This document shows, piece by piece, positions 16,344 to 24,635 of a DNA stretch of 64,000 nucleotides (the stretch's first letter is position 1; the number at the start of each line of letters is the position of its first letter). Origin of the DNA: an uncultured Bacteroidales bacterium (GTDB lineage: Bacteria; Bacteroidota; Bacteroidia; Bacteroidales; UBA932); assembly GCA_934725015.1 (NCBI GenBank), contig CAKVAS010000008.1, positions 1 through 64,000 on the forward strand, given 5' to 3'. Under the pieces are notes generated by a model. The model was not told the origin of the DNA and did not search any database. It saw only the letters and a list, made by a program, of their open reading frames with translations. The position numbers were made by a program, and so were the translations under genes.

Positions 16344-17431
16344 AGGTTGCCGACACTTTGAGCGTGACATATAGGGACATGACTGTCGGACGTCTCACGA
16401 TGACTCCCGACGGCAGACGATGTGCTTTCCAATATGACAAGGCATGGTTGAGCGGAGGCTTTTCCATATCTCCTCTCTATCTTCCATTGAAGGATGAACT
16501 CTTCATTGCGGACGAGGCCCCGTTTGCCGGGAACTTCGGAATCTTTGACGACAGCATTCCGGACGGATATGGACGTTATCTTATACATAAGATTCTGAAG
16601 CAGCGTGGGCTGAACTCGCTGCGGCTTTCTCCTGTGCAGTACCTGAGCATAGTTGGAAGTTCGGGAATGGGAGCCTTGTGTTATGCCCCCGAATCGTTCA
16701 TCGGTGAGGATAAATCCCTGCCTGAACTTGATGAGCTGCAGAAAATGGCATTTGATATCTTGACCGAGAAGTCTGATGCGGATGCTGACGTGCTTTACTT
16801 TAACAGCGGAAATTCCGGCGGATGCCGTCCCAAGTGTCTGCTTAAGGACAAGGAAGGCGAATGGCTCGTGAAGTTCAGAAATGTTTCAGATCCTGCGGAT
16901 ATGGGCGTGATGGAATACCGTTATAACATGGCGGCCCGAAAGGCAGGAATAACGGTTCCGGACTTCCGGCTGATTGACGGACGATATTTTGCTTCCCGGC
17001 GGTTTGACGTGGAGAATGGTCTGCGCCTTCATGTGGCGACTGCCGGTGCCCTGATGAATGAATCCATTCATTTCCCGAAACTTGACTACACGAATCTGCT
17101 TCATCTGACAGGGTATCTTACACAGGATTCCCGGCAGGTTGAGGAAATGTTCCGGCGGATGGCTTTCAATGTGCTTGCAGGCAACAAAGATGACCATGCG
17201 AAGAATTTTGCCTACATTTGCCGTGGCGGAGAGTGGGAACTTGCTCCGGCGTATGATCTTACGCGCTGCGAGGAGGGGTACAACGGGGAACATGCCACGT
17301 CTGTGAACGGGGCCGGAAATCCTTCTGTTGAGGATATGGTTTCCGTTGGGATGGAAATACATATTCCGAAGCCCAGATGTTCTGAAATCATTGACGAGGT
17401 CCGTGAGACTATAGTGGATATTATAAAATAG
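16340..17431 (+). CDS. hipA: HipA-like serine/threonine kinase toxin
   Basis: A single-chain HipA-type kinase of 363 residues. The N-terminal subdomain and the SGNSGGCRPK ATP-loop-like segment (156-165) are followed by the catalytic loop GNKDDHAKN (281-289) and the metal motif APAYDLT (302-308). In well-studied members the kinase phosphorylates glutamyl-tRNA synthetase and halts growth; the target here is unknown. The catalytic residues appear intact. It overlaps the antitoxin gene by 4 bases, and a Dcp-like peptidase begins 7 bases after its stop, so the peptidase may be co-transcribed although it is not a usual HipBA partner. Confidence 0.88.
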   Translation: MKVADTLSVTYRDMTVGRLTMTPDGRRCAFQYDKAWLSGGFSISPLYLPLKDELFIADEAPFAGNFGIFDDSIPDGYGRYLIHKILKQRGLNSLRLSPVQYLSIVGSSGMGALCYAPESFIGEDKSLPELDELQKMAFDILTEKSDADADVLYFNSGNSGGCRPKCLLKDKEGEWLVKFRNVSDPADMGVMEYRYNMAARKAGITVPDFRLIDGRYFASRRFDVENGLRLHVATAGALMNESIHFPKLDYTNLLHLTGYLTQDSRQVEEMFRRMAFNVLAGNKDDHAKNFAYICRGGEWELAPAYDLTRCEEGYNGEHATSVNGAGNPSVEDMVSVGMEIHIPKPRCSEIIDEVRETIVDIIK

Positions 17432-17438
17432 TTATACA

Positions 17439-19541
17439 ATGAAAAAGACAATTATGATTATGGCTGCTGCATTGGCTCTGGCCGGGTGCCGCGAGAATCC
17501 GTTCCTTACGGAATGGGATACGCCTTACGGGATTCCGCCGTTTGAGAAGATTAAGACAGGGGATTATATTCCTGCGATAGAGGAGGGAATACGTCGGCAG
17601 AATGAGGAGATTGAGGCGATCGTGAACTGTGCCGACGCTCCGACTTTCGAGAACACCGTCGCCGCGCTGGACTGGTCCGGAGAGCTTCTGGACAAGGTGC
17701 AGGGCGTGCTCTTCAACCTTTCCGAGACGGACGGAACTCCGGAGCTTCAGAAAGTCGTGGAGCAGGCGATTCCGATGATTTCGGATCATTCGAGCAACAT
17801 CTTCCTTAACTCCGCCCTTTTCGAGAGGGTGCAGAATGTCTATGCCGACGCTGCTTTCGCAGAGGACAGCGGCTGCCCGGACGGATGCGGGGCGGCTCTC
17901 GGACGCGAACAGAAGATGCTCTTGGACAAGATTTACCGTTCCTTTGTCGTGAACGGAGTGGCGCTCGACTCGCTCGGACAGGACAGGATGAGGCGGATAA
18001 ATGCCGAGCTTGCCGCCCTTGAGCAGACGTTCGGGACTAACCTGCTTGCGGAGAACAACGCCTTCTCCTCCGAGTTCGGAATAAGCGTCTCCGAGTACGC
18101 CGCGACGATGGGCAGCTGCGCCAACCGCGAACTCCGTGAAAGGATGTTCCGGGCCTATTCGTCTCGGGGCGCGAACGGCGGGGCGACCGACAACCGCGAA
18201 CTGATAATGAAGATTCTGCATCTTCGTCAGGAAAAGGCGCGGCTTCTCGGCTACGACACCCCGGCTGCATTCATCCTCTCGGACAAGATGGCCGGCGACC
18301 CTGAGACGGTGGACTCATTCCTTGGCACAATCATCACTCCTGCCGTTGCCAAGGCCCGCGAGGAACTCGTTGACTTGCAGGCTGCTATGGACAAGGATGC
18401 CGCTGCGGGACTCGTTCCGGAGGGCAGCCGCATACAGCCTTGGGACTGGGCATATTACTCGGAGCGCGTGAGAAAGGAAAAGTTCGACCTGGACGAGGAA
18501 CAGACACGGCCATATTTCAAGATGGAGAATGTCCGTGCCGGAGTGTTCGCGACGGCTTCGAAGCTCTACGGGATAAACATCGAACCGGTGGCCGACGCTC
18601 CGAAATATCACCCGGACGTGGAGGTGTTCAAGGTCACTGACACCGCGGACGGAAGCCTGCTGGGCATACTCACGACAGACTACTATCCTCGCGGGACGAA
18701 GCGCGGGGGAGCGTGGATGAACAACATCCGCAACCAGTGGGTCGAGCCTGACGGGACTGACGTGCGGCCGATTATCGTGAATGTGGGCAACTTCAGCAAG
18801 CCGACAGACGGAAAGCCGTCGCTGCTCACGATTGACGAGGTGGGCACCATGTTCCACGAGTTCGGCCACGCGCTTCACGGGCTGCTCACCAAGTGCCACT
18901 ACAAGAGCGTCAGCGGCACCTCCGTCGCGCGCGACTTCGTGGAGCTTCCGTCGCAGATTAACGAGAACTGGGCGTTCCGGCCTGAGGTGCTCGCGACATA
19001 CGCGTTCCACTACGAGACCGGAGAGGTGATTCCCTCCGCCCTTGTCGATAAGATTGTCGCCGCAGGCACGTTCAACCAGGGATTCATGACCACGGAGCTT
19101 GCCGCCGCCTCGATTCTTGACATGAAATGGCACGAGCTTGCCTCTGTCTGCGTCCCTGCGGGTTCTGAGCTTGCGTCGGAGACAGACTGTCCTGACGGGG
19201 ACGGGAAACTGATTGACATCGTGAAGTTTGAGGAGAAGGTCTGCAAGGAGATGGGTCTGATTGACGAAATCATCCCGCGCTACCGCACGTCCTACTTCAA
19301 CCACATCTTCAACAGCGGCTACAGCGCAGGCTACTACAGCTACCTCTGGGCCGAGGTTCTCGACAAGGATGCCTTCGAGCTTTTCCGCGAACGCGGCATC
19401 TTCGACCCTGCCACCGCCGCTTCCTTCAAGCACAACATCCTTGAGGCCGGCGGCTCCGAAGAGCCGATGGTTCTCTACGAGCGCTTCCGAGGCGCAGCGC
19501 CCGATCCGCAGTGGCTGCTGAAAGCGAGAGGGTTGAAATAA
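17439..19541 (+). CDS. dcp: M3 family zinc peptidase, Dcp-like, lipoprotein (paralogue 1)
   Basis: A 700-residue M3 metallopeptidase with the zinc motif HEFGHALHG (His473). The N-terminus has a lipoprotein signal (ALALAGC) then the Dcp-type opening NPFLTEWDTPYGIPPFEKI. Dcp enzymes release C-terminal dipeptides from peptides; a lipoprotein form would act in the periplasm, perhaps to feed peptides to the cell. Conserved C-terminal strands (SYFNHIFNSGYSAGYYSYLW) are present. A second paralogue lies at 51267-53363 with the same motifs; this one has an insert near residue 145 (SGCPDGCG) that the other lacks. It ends at a strong bidirectional terminator. Confidence 0.9.
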   Translation: MKKTIMIMAAALALAGCRENPFLTEWDTPYGIPPFEKIKTGDYIPAIEEGIRRQNEEIEAIVNCADAPTFENTVAALDWSGELLDKVQGVLFNLSETDGTPELQKVVEQAIPMISDHSSNIFLNSALFERVQNVYADAAFAEDSGCPDGCGAALGREQKMLLDKIYRSFVVNGVALDSLGQDRMRRINAELAALEQTFGTNLLAENNAFSSEFGISVSEYAATMGSCANRELRERMFRAYSSRGANGGATDNRELIMKILHLRQEKARLLGYDTPAAFILSDKMAGDPETVDSFLGTIITPAVAKAREELVDLQAAMDKDAAAGLVPEGSRIQPWDWAYYSERVRKEKFDLDEEQTRPYFKMENVRAGVFATASKLYGINIEPVADAPKYHPDVEVFKVTDTADGSLLGILTTDYYPRGTKRGGAWMNNIRNQWVEPDGTDVRPIIVNVGNFSKPTDGKPSLLTIDEVGTMFHEFGHALHGLLTKCHYKSVSGTSVARDFVELPSQINENWAFRPEVLATYAFHYETGEVIPSALVDKIVAAGTFNQGFMTTELAAASILDMKWHELASVCVPAGSELASETDCPDGDGKLIDIVKFEEKVCKEMGLIDEIIPRYRTSYFNHIFNSGYSAGYYSYLWAEVLDKDAFELFRERGIFDPATAASFKHNILEAGGSEEPMVLYERFRGAAPDPQWLLKARGLK

Positions 19542-19543
19542 TT

Positions 19544-19574
19544 AAAAAAGTCAGGCGAATCGCCTGACTTTTTT
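19544..19574. terminator. bidirectional terminator between the M3 peptidase and gpmI
   Basis: A perfect 14-bp stem (AAAAAAGTCAGGCG with CGCCTGACTTTTTT) and 3-base loop has a T-run on the plus strand and an equivalent run on the minus strand, so it serves both converging genes. Confidence 0.9.
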
Positions 19575-19578
19575 AATT

Positions 19579-21102
19579 TTATATCAATGAATTACCTGTC
19601 ATGGCGGCGGGCTGCGGAATGCCCATAAGTTTCAGGATTGTCGGTGCGACGTCGGCGAGGCGGCCGTCCTTCGCGGTCTTAACCTCGTCGCCGGCATTGA
19701 TGACGATGAACTGCACGGTGTTGAGGGAGTGGGCGGTGTTCGGCGTGCCGTCGGCGTTGACCGCATGGTCGGCGTTGCCGTGGTCCGCCGTGAGGAGAAT
19801 CGCGTAGTCCTGCGCTACGGCGGCCTCGACGACACGCTTCACGCACTGGTCAACCTTTGCCACGGCGCGGCAGATGGAAGTATAGACTCCCGTGTGGCCC
19901 ACCATGTCGCCGTTCGCGAAGTTGAGGATAATCATATCCTCCTTGCCGGTGTTTATTGCCTCCACGAGCTTGTCTGTCACTTCTGGAGCACTCATCTCCG
20001 GAAGCAGGTCGTAGGTCGGAACCTTCGGCGAGTTCACCAAAATTCTGTCCTCATTTTCGAACTGCGCCTCGCGCCCTCCGTTGAAGAAGAAGGTCACGTG
20101 GGCATATTTCTCCGTCTCCGCGATGCGCAGCTGCCTTTTGCCGGCCTTCGCCACGGTCTCTCCGAGAGTGTCGGTGACGTTCTCCTTAGGGAAGAGGATG
20201 TGGACTCCGGTGAATGAAGAGTCGTAAGGGGTCATGCAGCAGTAGTAGAGAGGAATCGTGTGCATCCCATGTTCCGGCATATCGGTCTGGGTGAGCGCCG
20301 CTGTGATTTCGCGAGCGCGGTCGTTGCGGAAGTTGAAGAAGATGACGGCGTCGCCCTCCTCAATCCTGCCGAGGGCCTTGCCGGAAGCGTCGGTGATGAC
20401 CGTAGGCTTGATGAACTCGTCGGTCACGTCCTCGTTGTAGGAAGCCTCAATCGCCGCTGTGGCTGATGTAGCCTTGATGCCTTCGCCCTCAACGAGCATG
20501 TCGTAGGCTGCCTTCACCCGGTCCCATCTCTTGTCGCGGTCCATCGCGTAGAACCTTCCGCAGACGCTCGCCACCTTTCCGCAGGTCTTTGCCATCTCGC
20601 CCTCAAGCTCCTGAACGAAGCCCTTTCCGCTGTGCGGGTCGCAGTCGCGCCCGTCCATGAAGCAGTGCACGAACACATCCTTCAGACCGTATGACTTCGC
20701 CACGGAAAGGAACTCATAGACGTGCTCCTGTGACGAGTGCACGCCGCCCTTTGACATCAGTCCCATGAAATGGAGTTTCTTCCCGCTCTTCGCCACATAG
20801 TCGTATGCGGCCTTGATTTCAGGGTTTTCAAGCAGTTTGTGGCCGCGGCAGGCCATGTTGATTTTCACGAGGTCCTGATAGACGACCCTTCCCGCGCCGA
20901 GGTTGAGGTGACCCACCTCCGAGTTTCCCATCTGTCCCTCCGGCAGTCCCACGGCCTCTCCGCAGGCCTGAAGGTGAGAGTGCGGGTATTTTGCGCGGAG
21001 CGAGTCGATGTACGGCGCTCCCTGCGTGTAAATCGCGTTTGTCCAGTCATGCTTGCCCTCGCCCCATCCGTCGAGGATCATAAGAAGTACTTTTTTGCTC
21101 AT
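19579..21102 (-). CDS. gpmI: 2,3-bisphosphoglycerate-independent phosphoglycerate mutase
   Basis: Cofactor-independent phosphoglycerate mutase, 507 residues, the usual length. It interconverts 3- and 2-phosphoglycerate in glycolysis through a phosphoserine intermediate on two metal ions (Mn in most). The nucleophile is Ser61 in GQMGNSEVGHLNLGAG. Other family motifs are HCFMDGRDCDP, the FFNFRNDRAREIT segment and the C-terminal metal site TADHGNADHA. It is cytoplasmic. The gene stands alone on the minus strand between two rightward genes, with a terminator shared with the M3 peptidase. The stretch upstream of its start carries the CTGTCATTTCGAAC repeats. Confidence 0.97.
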   Translation of the reverse strand: MSKKVLLMILDGWGEGKHDWTNAIYTQGAPYIDSLRAKYPHSHLQACGEAVGLPEGQMGNSEVGHLNLGAGRVVYQDLVKINMACRGHKLLENPEIKAAYDYVAKSGKKLHFMGLMSKGGVHSSQEHVYEFLSVAKSYGLKDVFVHCFMDGRDCDPHSGKGFVQELEGEMAKTCGKVASVCGRFYAMDRDKRWDRVKAAYDMLVEGEGIKATSATAAIEASYNEDVTDEFIKPTVITDASGKALGRIEEGDAVIFFNFRNDRAREITAALTQTDMPEHGMHTIPLYYCCMTPYDSSFTGVHILFPKENVTDTLGETVAKAGKRQLRIAETEKYAHVTFFFNGGREAQFENEDRILVNSPKVPTYDLLPEMSAPEVTDKLVEAINTGKEDMIILNFANGDMVGHTGVYTSICRAVAKVDQCVKRVVEAAVAQDYAILLTADHGNADHAVNADGTPNTAHSLNTVQFIVINAGDEVKTAKDGRLADVAPTILKLMGIPQPAAMTGNSLI

Positions 21103-21116
21103 ATTGATTTATTTTA

Positions 21117-21276
21117 CTGTCATTTCGGATTCATCTTTCGTCCGCTTCGCCCGTTGGTCCTGTCATTCCGCTCCTCTAAACTCTGTCATTCGCCTCTTTA
21201 AATTCTGTCATTTCGAACCTTATTCCTGTCATTTCGAACATTCTTTCCTGTCATTTCGAACGAAGTGAGAAATCTT
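21117..21276. repeat. degenerate tandem CTGTCATTTCGAAC repeats
   Basis: Six copies of a CTGTCATT(T)CG motif (21117, 21160, 21183, 21205, 21226, 21248) sit between gpmI and rnr at a period of 21-43 bases. The last extends into GAACGAAGTGAGAAATCT, whose ends (ATTTC...GAAAT) can pair. I recall such TCATTTCGAACGAAGTGAG segments as dispersed repeats in related genomes; this needs a search. Confidence 0.75.
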
Positions 21277-21311
21277 TATGCATATAAATATGCCAAGAAT
21301 TTTATTTTAAC

Positions 21312-21319
21312 TAAATTTG
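21312..21319 (+). promoter_or_regulatory. rnr -7 box
   Basis: TAAATTTG matches TAnnTTTG exactly, 20 bases before the rnr ATG at 21340. No clear -33 box is visible. Confidence 0.5.
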
Positions 21320-21339
21320 TGCCGCAAAGATAATAAAAT

Positions 21340-23727
21340 ATGTCAAGGAAAAGAAAATTCGGTGCGCGGAAGGTCCGCGAAAAGAGGCAGATTCCCGTGT
21401 TGGAGGGAACGGTGCAGATGACGAGGGAAGGATATGCCTTCATCATTGTCGAAGGAGAAGAGGACGATGTCTATGTGAGGGCGTCGAAGATTGGCGGCGC
21501 GCTCCACGGGGACCGCGTCAAGGTTGCCGTGACACGCGAGAAGACGGAAAAGTCGAGGAGAGAGGGATATGTCGTGGAAATTGTCGAGAGGTCGAAGCGT
21601 CCGTTCGTCGGGATTCTCCACATCTTCGACGGGCAGGCCTGGGTGCTGATGCAGAGCAGGAATATGCCTTACGACATCATCATTTCCGACCTTGACAAGC
21701 ATCCAGAAGCGGAGAGCGGGATGAAGGTTGCCGCGGCGGTGGATTTCTGGAAGAAGGGGGACACCTGCCCTACGGGACATATAGTCGATGTGCTCGGAAT
21801 GCCGGGCGAGAACGAGACTGAGATGCACGCGATTCTCTCCGAATTCGGGCTGCCTTACAGGTTCGAGCCTGAGGTGGAGAATGCCGCCGACAAGATTTCC
21901 GAGAAGATTCCGGCAGGGGAGTACAAGATTCGCCGCGACTTCACCAAGACGCTGACCTTCACCATCGACCCCGCCGACGCGAAGGACTTCGACGACGCGC
22001 TGTCGTTCAGAAAACTGGACAACGGGAACTACGAGGTGGGCATCCATATCGCCGACGTCTCCTACTATGTGCAGCCGGGCTCCGTCGTTGATGAGGAGGC
22101 GCGCACGAGGGGAACCTCGGTCTATCTCGTTGACAGGACAGTGCCGATGCTTCCGGAGAAGCTCTGCAACAAGCTCTGCTCCCTCCGTCCGCACGAGCGC
22201 AAGCTCACCTTCTCGGCCGTGTTCGAGATAACCCCTCTCGCGAGGGTGGTCACGAGGTGGTTCGGCCGAACGATAATAGACTCCGACTACCGTTTCGCCT
22301 ACGAGGGCGCGCAGACCATAATCGAGGCCGGCAAGGTCGTCAAGGGATATGAGACGTCCGTCGATGGAGTGACGACCGTTGTTCCGGAGGAAGTGCAGGA
22401 GGCCGTGCTCATCCTGAACAAGCTCGCCTCCAAGTTCCGCAAGAAGCGTTTTGCCTCCGGGGCAATCAGCTTCGAGCGTCCGGAGATGAAGGTCGAGGTC
22501 GATGAGACCGGAAAGCCTGTCGGGGTTTATCAGAAGATTTCCAAGGAGGCCAACTGGCTCATAGAGGAGTTCATGCTCCTTGCGAACCGCTGCGTGGCGG
22601 AGTTCGTGGCGACCGGGGCGAACCTCGACAAGGACGGCTATGCCGTGGTCGGGAAGGCTCCGGCAAAGGGCTGGAAGGAGGAAAAGACCTTCGTCTATCG
22701 TGTGCATGACGAGCCTGACATGGCCAAGATTGACAACCTGCGCGGGTTCGTGGGCAATTTCGGCTACTCCCTCGGCAAGGTTGCCGACGGCAAGGAGTTC
22801 TCCCGCGAGCTGAACGGACTCTTCAACGCGGCCAAGGACAAGCCGGAGTTCAACGCCATCGAGCTTCTGTCCCTGAGAACCATGGCAAAGGCCCGCTATG
22901 ACGTGAACAACATCGGTCACTACGGCCTCGCGTTCACATACTACACCCATTTCACCTCGCCTATCCGCCGCTATCCGGACATGATGGTGCACCGCCTCCT
23001 CGCGAACTATCTCGCCGGCGGAAAGAGCGCCGACCGCGAAACTTACGAGACGGCCTGCAAGTACGCCTCCCAGCGTGAGGTGGTCGCCGCCGAGGCCGAG
23101 CGCGCGAGCGTCAAGTACAAGCTCGTCGAGTTCATGCAGGACAAGGTCGGAAACGAGTTCGACGGACACATCTCCGGACTCACCGAATGGGGGATGTATG
23201 TGGAGATTGAGCCTACGAAGATTGAGGGAATGGTCGCCCTGAGGGACATCCGTTCCGACTTCTTCGAGTTTGACGACGAGCACTACACGCTGGTCGGCCG
23301 CCGCACGCACAAGGTCTATAATCTCGGCGACGCCGTCCGTATCCGCGTGAAGAAGGCCAATCAGGACCAGTGCCTGCTCGACTACGAGCTCGTGGAGCCG
23401 GATGCTCCCGAGCGCCCGTCCCGCGAGCATGGAGATTCCCGTCACGGCGAGGGCAGAGGGGGCTCCCGGAGGGGCGGCTCCCGCGAAGGCGGCCGCAGGC
23501 CTGAAGGCGAGTCAGGCTTCCATGGCGGCGGTCACCGCTCACGCAAGGGCGGGAAATCCGGCATTGGCAACAGCGGTTCCGGCCGTCAGAACCCGGACAA
23601 GGGCAAACCGTCAAAGAACAGCGCCAAGCCCTCGGTGAAGGAGTCCGCAAATTCTGGAACCCCCTCATCCAAAGGCAGGCGGCATTCCGGGAAGCCGTCC
23701 CGCAAGCCTAAGGCTCAGAACTCGTAG
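21340..23727 (+). CDS. rnr: ribonuclease R
   Basis: RNase R of the RNB family, 795 residues. It is a processive 3'-to-5' exoribonuclease able to unwind structured RNA, active in RNA turnover. Cold-shock-like RNA-binding domains come first (about 20-175). The RNB catalytic core follows, with the metal-binding aspartates in DPADAKDFDDAL (about 210-221) and the conserved HYGLAFTYYTHFTSPIRRYPD region. An S1 domain (about 605-685, EFDGHISGLTEWGMYVEI) precedes a C-terminal tail of about 105 residues that is rich in Gly, Ser, Arg, Lys and His and probably binds RNA. The final 13 bases overlap the converging PorV/PorQ-like gene. Confidence 0.96.
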   Translation: MSRKRKFGARKVREKRQIPVLEGTVQMTREGYAFIIVEGEEDDVYVRASKIGGALHGDRVKVAVTREKTEKSRREGYVVEIVERSKRPFVGILHIFDGQAWVLMQSRNMPYDIIISDLDKHPEAESGMKVAAAVDFWKKGDTCPTGHIVDVLGMPGENETEMHAILSEFGLPYRFEPEVENAADKISEKIPAGEYKIRRDFTKTLTFTIDPADAKDFDDALSFRKLDNGNYEVGIHIADVSYYVQPGSVVDEEARTRGTSVYLVDRTVPMLPEKLCNKLCSLRPHERKLTFSAVFEITPLARVVTRWFGRTIIDSDYRFAYEGAQTIIEAGKVVKGYETSVDGVTTVVPEEVQEAVLILNKLASKFRKKRFASGAISFERPEMKVEVDETGKPVGVYQKISKEANWLIEEFMLLANRCVAEFVATGANLDKDGYAVVGKAPAKGWKEEKTFVYRVHDEPDMAKIDNLRGFVGNFGYSLGKVADGKEFSRELNGLFNAAKDKPEFNAIELLSLRTMAKARYDVNNIGHYGLAFTYYTHFTSPIRRYPDMMVHRLLANYLAGGKSADRETYETACKYASQREVVAAEAERASVKYKLVEFMQDKVGNEFDGHISGLTEWGMYVEIEPTKIEGMVALRDIRSDFFEFDDEHYTLVGRRTHKVYNLGDAVRIRVKKANQDQCLLDYELVEPDAPERPSREHGDSRHGEGRGGSRRGGSREGGRRPEGESGFHGGGHRSRKGGKSGIGNSGSGRQNPDKGKPSKNSAKPSVKESANSGTPSSKGRRHSGKPSRKPKAQNS

Positions 23728-24635
23728 CCGAAGGAGAGGCCGATGCTGTTCCTGAGGATTTCCGAGCCGAAAAGCCAGGCCGCGTCGAGGCTGACTCCGA
23801 AGAACTTCACTCCGAGCCCTGCCGAGCCGTAGGACGGGACGACGGACTTGTGCGGAGCTCCGTAATGGTAGCCGCAGCGGACGAAAATCATGTCGCGGAA
23901 CGAATACTCCGCTCCGGCTCCCGCCATGACATCTCCTGCAAAGAGAATGTCGGCTTCGGCGGTCGCCGAGACAGCGTGCTTCCCGAATGCATGGGCGTAG
24001 CCGGCCCCGAGCTTTGCCATCATTGGCTGGGCGGAGGAACTTTCTCCGAATTTCGCCTTGGTTCCGAGGTTGTTCAACGAAATTCCCGCGCTGATTCCCT
24101 TCATCCTGAAATATACCCCGAGGTCCGCTCCGAACACGGTCGCGGACACGCCGTCGGCGAGGGAAGAATGGAGCACACGCCCCGTCAGCCCGACTGAAAG
24201 GTAGCTCGTCATCGCGTAAGAGCCTCCTGCCGCGACGTTGAACTCCGAGGGGCGGAAAGAACCGTCACGCGATGCCGTGCCGCTGTCGGTCGTGATTTCG
24301 TATGACGGCTGGGCGAAGTACCTGAAGCCCGCGCCGAAGGCGAGCCGGTCCGTCGCCTTTGCCGCAACTCCCGCTCCCGCGACCTTGTCATTCCCGAAAG
24401 ACGGCTGCCACATCCCGAATGAAGCTCCGGCGGACATCCGGCCGTCGATGAACGACATCGCCGCGACATTGTTTTCAAGGGAATGCGCTCCCGGGCGGGC
24501 GGCGACAGTCGCCGAACCCATTGAGAAACCTGCGGCGTCGGAGCCGACAAGCAGCGACGGGAACGACTGCGCGGACACTGAGCCAGCCGCTATGGCCATA
24601 AATATATTCAGAAATATAATTCTTTTCATTCTCAT
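23715..24635 (-). CDS. PorV/PorQ-like outer-membrane barrel protein
   Basis: A 306-residue outer-membrane protein with a signal peptide (AGSVSAQ) and repeated amphipathic strands. The LVGSDAAGFSMGSATVAARPGAHSLENN region is the kind of opening seen in PorV/PorQ proteins, and the chain ends in FGYEF with the terminal aromatic typical of barrels. PorQ and PorV relatives take part in type IX secretion or its surface attachment step. Its start overlaps the stop of the T9SS-tailed subtilisin by 4 bases (ATGA), which supports a link, although a general FadL-like role cannot be excluded. A second start (MKR) lies 6 bases downstream. The gene's 3' end overlaps rnr. Confidence 0.75.
   Translation of the reverse strand: MRMKRIIFLNIFMAIAAGSVSAQSFPSLLVGSDAAGFSMGSATVAARPGAHSLENNVAAMSFIDGRMSAGASFGMWQPSFGNDKVAGAGVAAKATDRLAFGAGFRYFAQPSYEITTDSGTASRDGSFRPSEFNVAAGGSYAMTSYLSVGLTGRVLHSSLADGVSATVFGADLGVYFRMKGISAGISLNNLGTKAKFGESSSAQPMMAKLGAGYAHAFGKHAVSATAEADILFAGDVMAGAGAEYSFRDMIFVRCGYHYGAPHKSVVPSYGSAGLGVKFFGVSLDAAWLFGSEILRNSIGLSFGYEF

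Noticed and set aside
18315..19433. 372-residue minus-strand frame across the M3 peptidase
   Set aside because: It is antisense to the zinc-site region of a clear M3 peptidase.
21117..21276. CRISPR array between gpmI and rnr
   Set aside because: Motif copies are degenerate, short and unevenly spaced, with no cas genes nearby.
21343..23445. 700-residue open frame on the minus strand across rnr
   Set aside because: It lies wholly antisense to an unmistakable RNase R; it is a GC-rich shadow frame without any recognisable domain.
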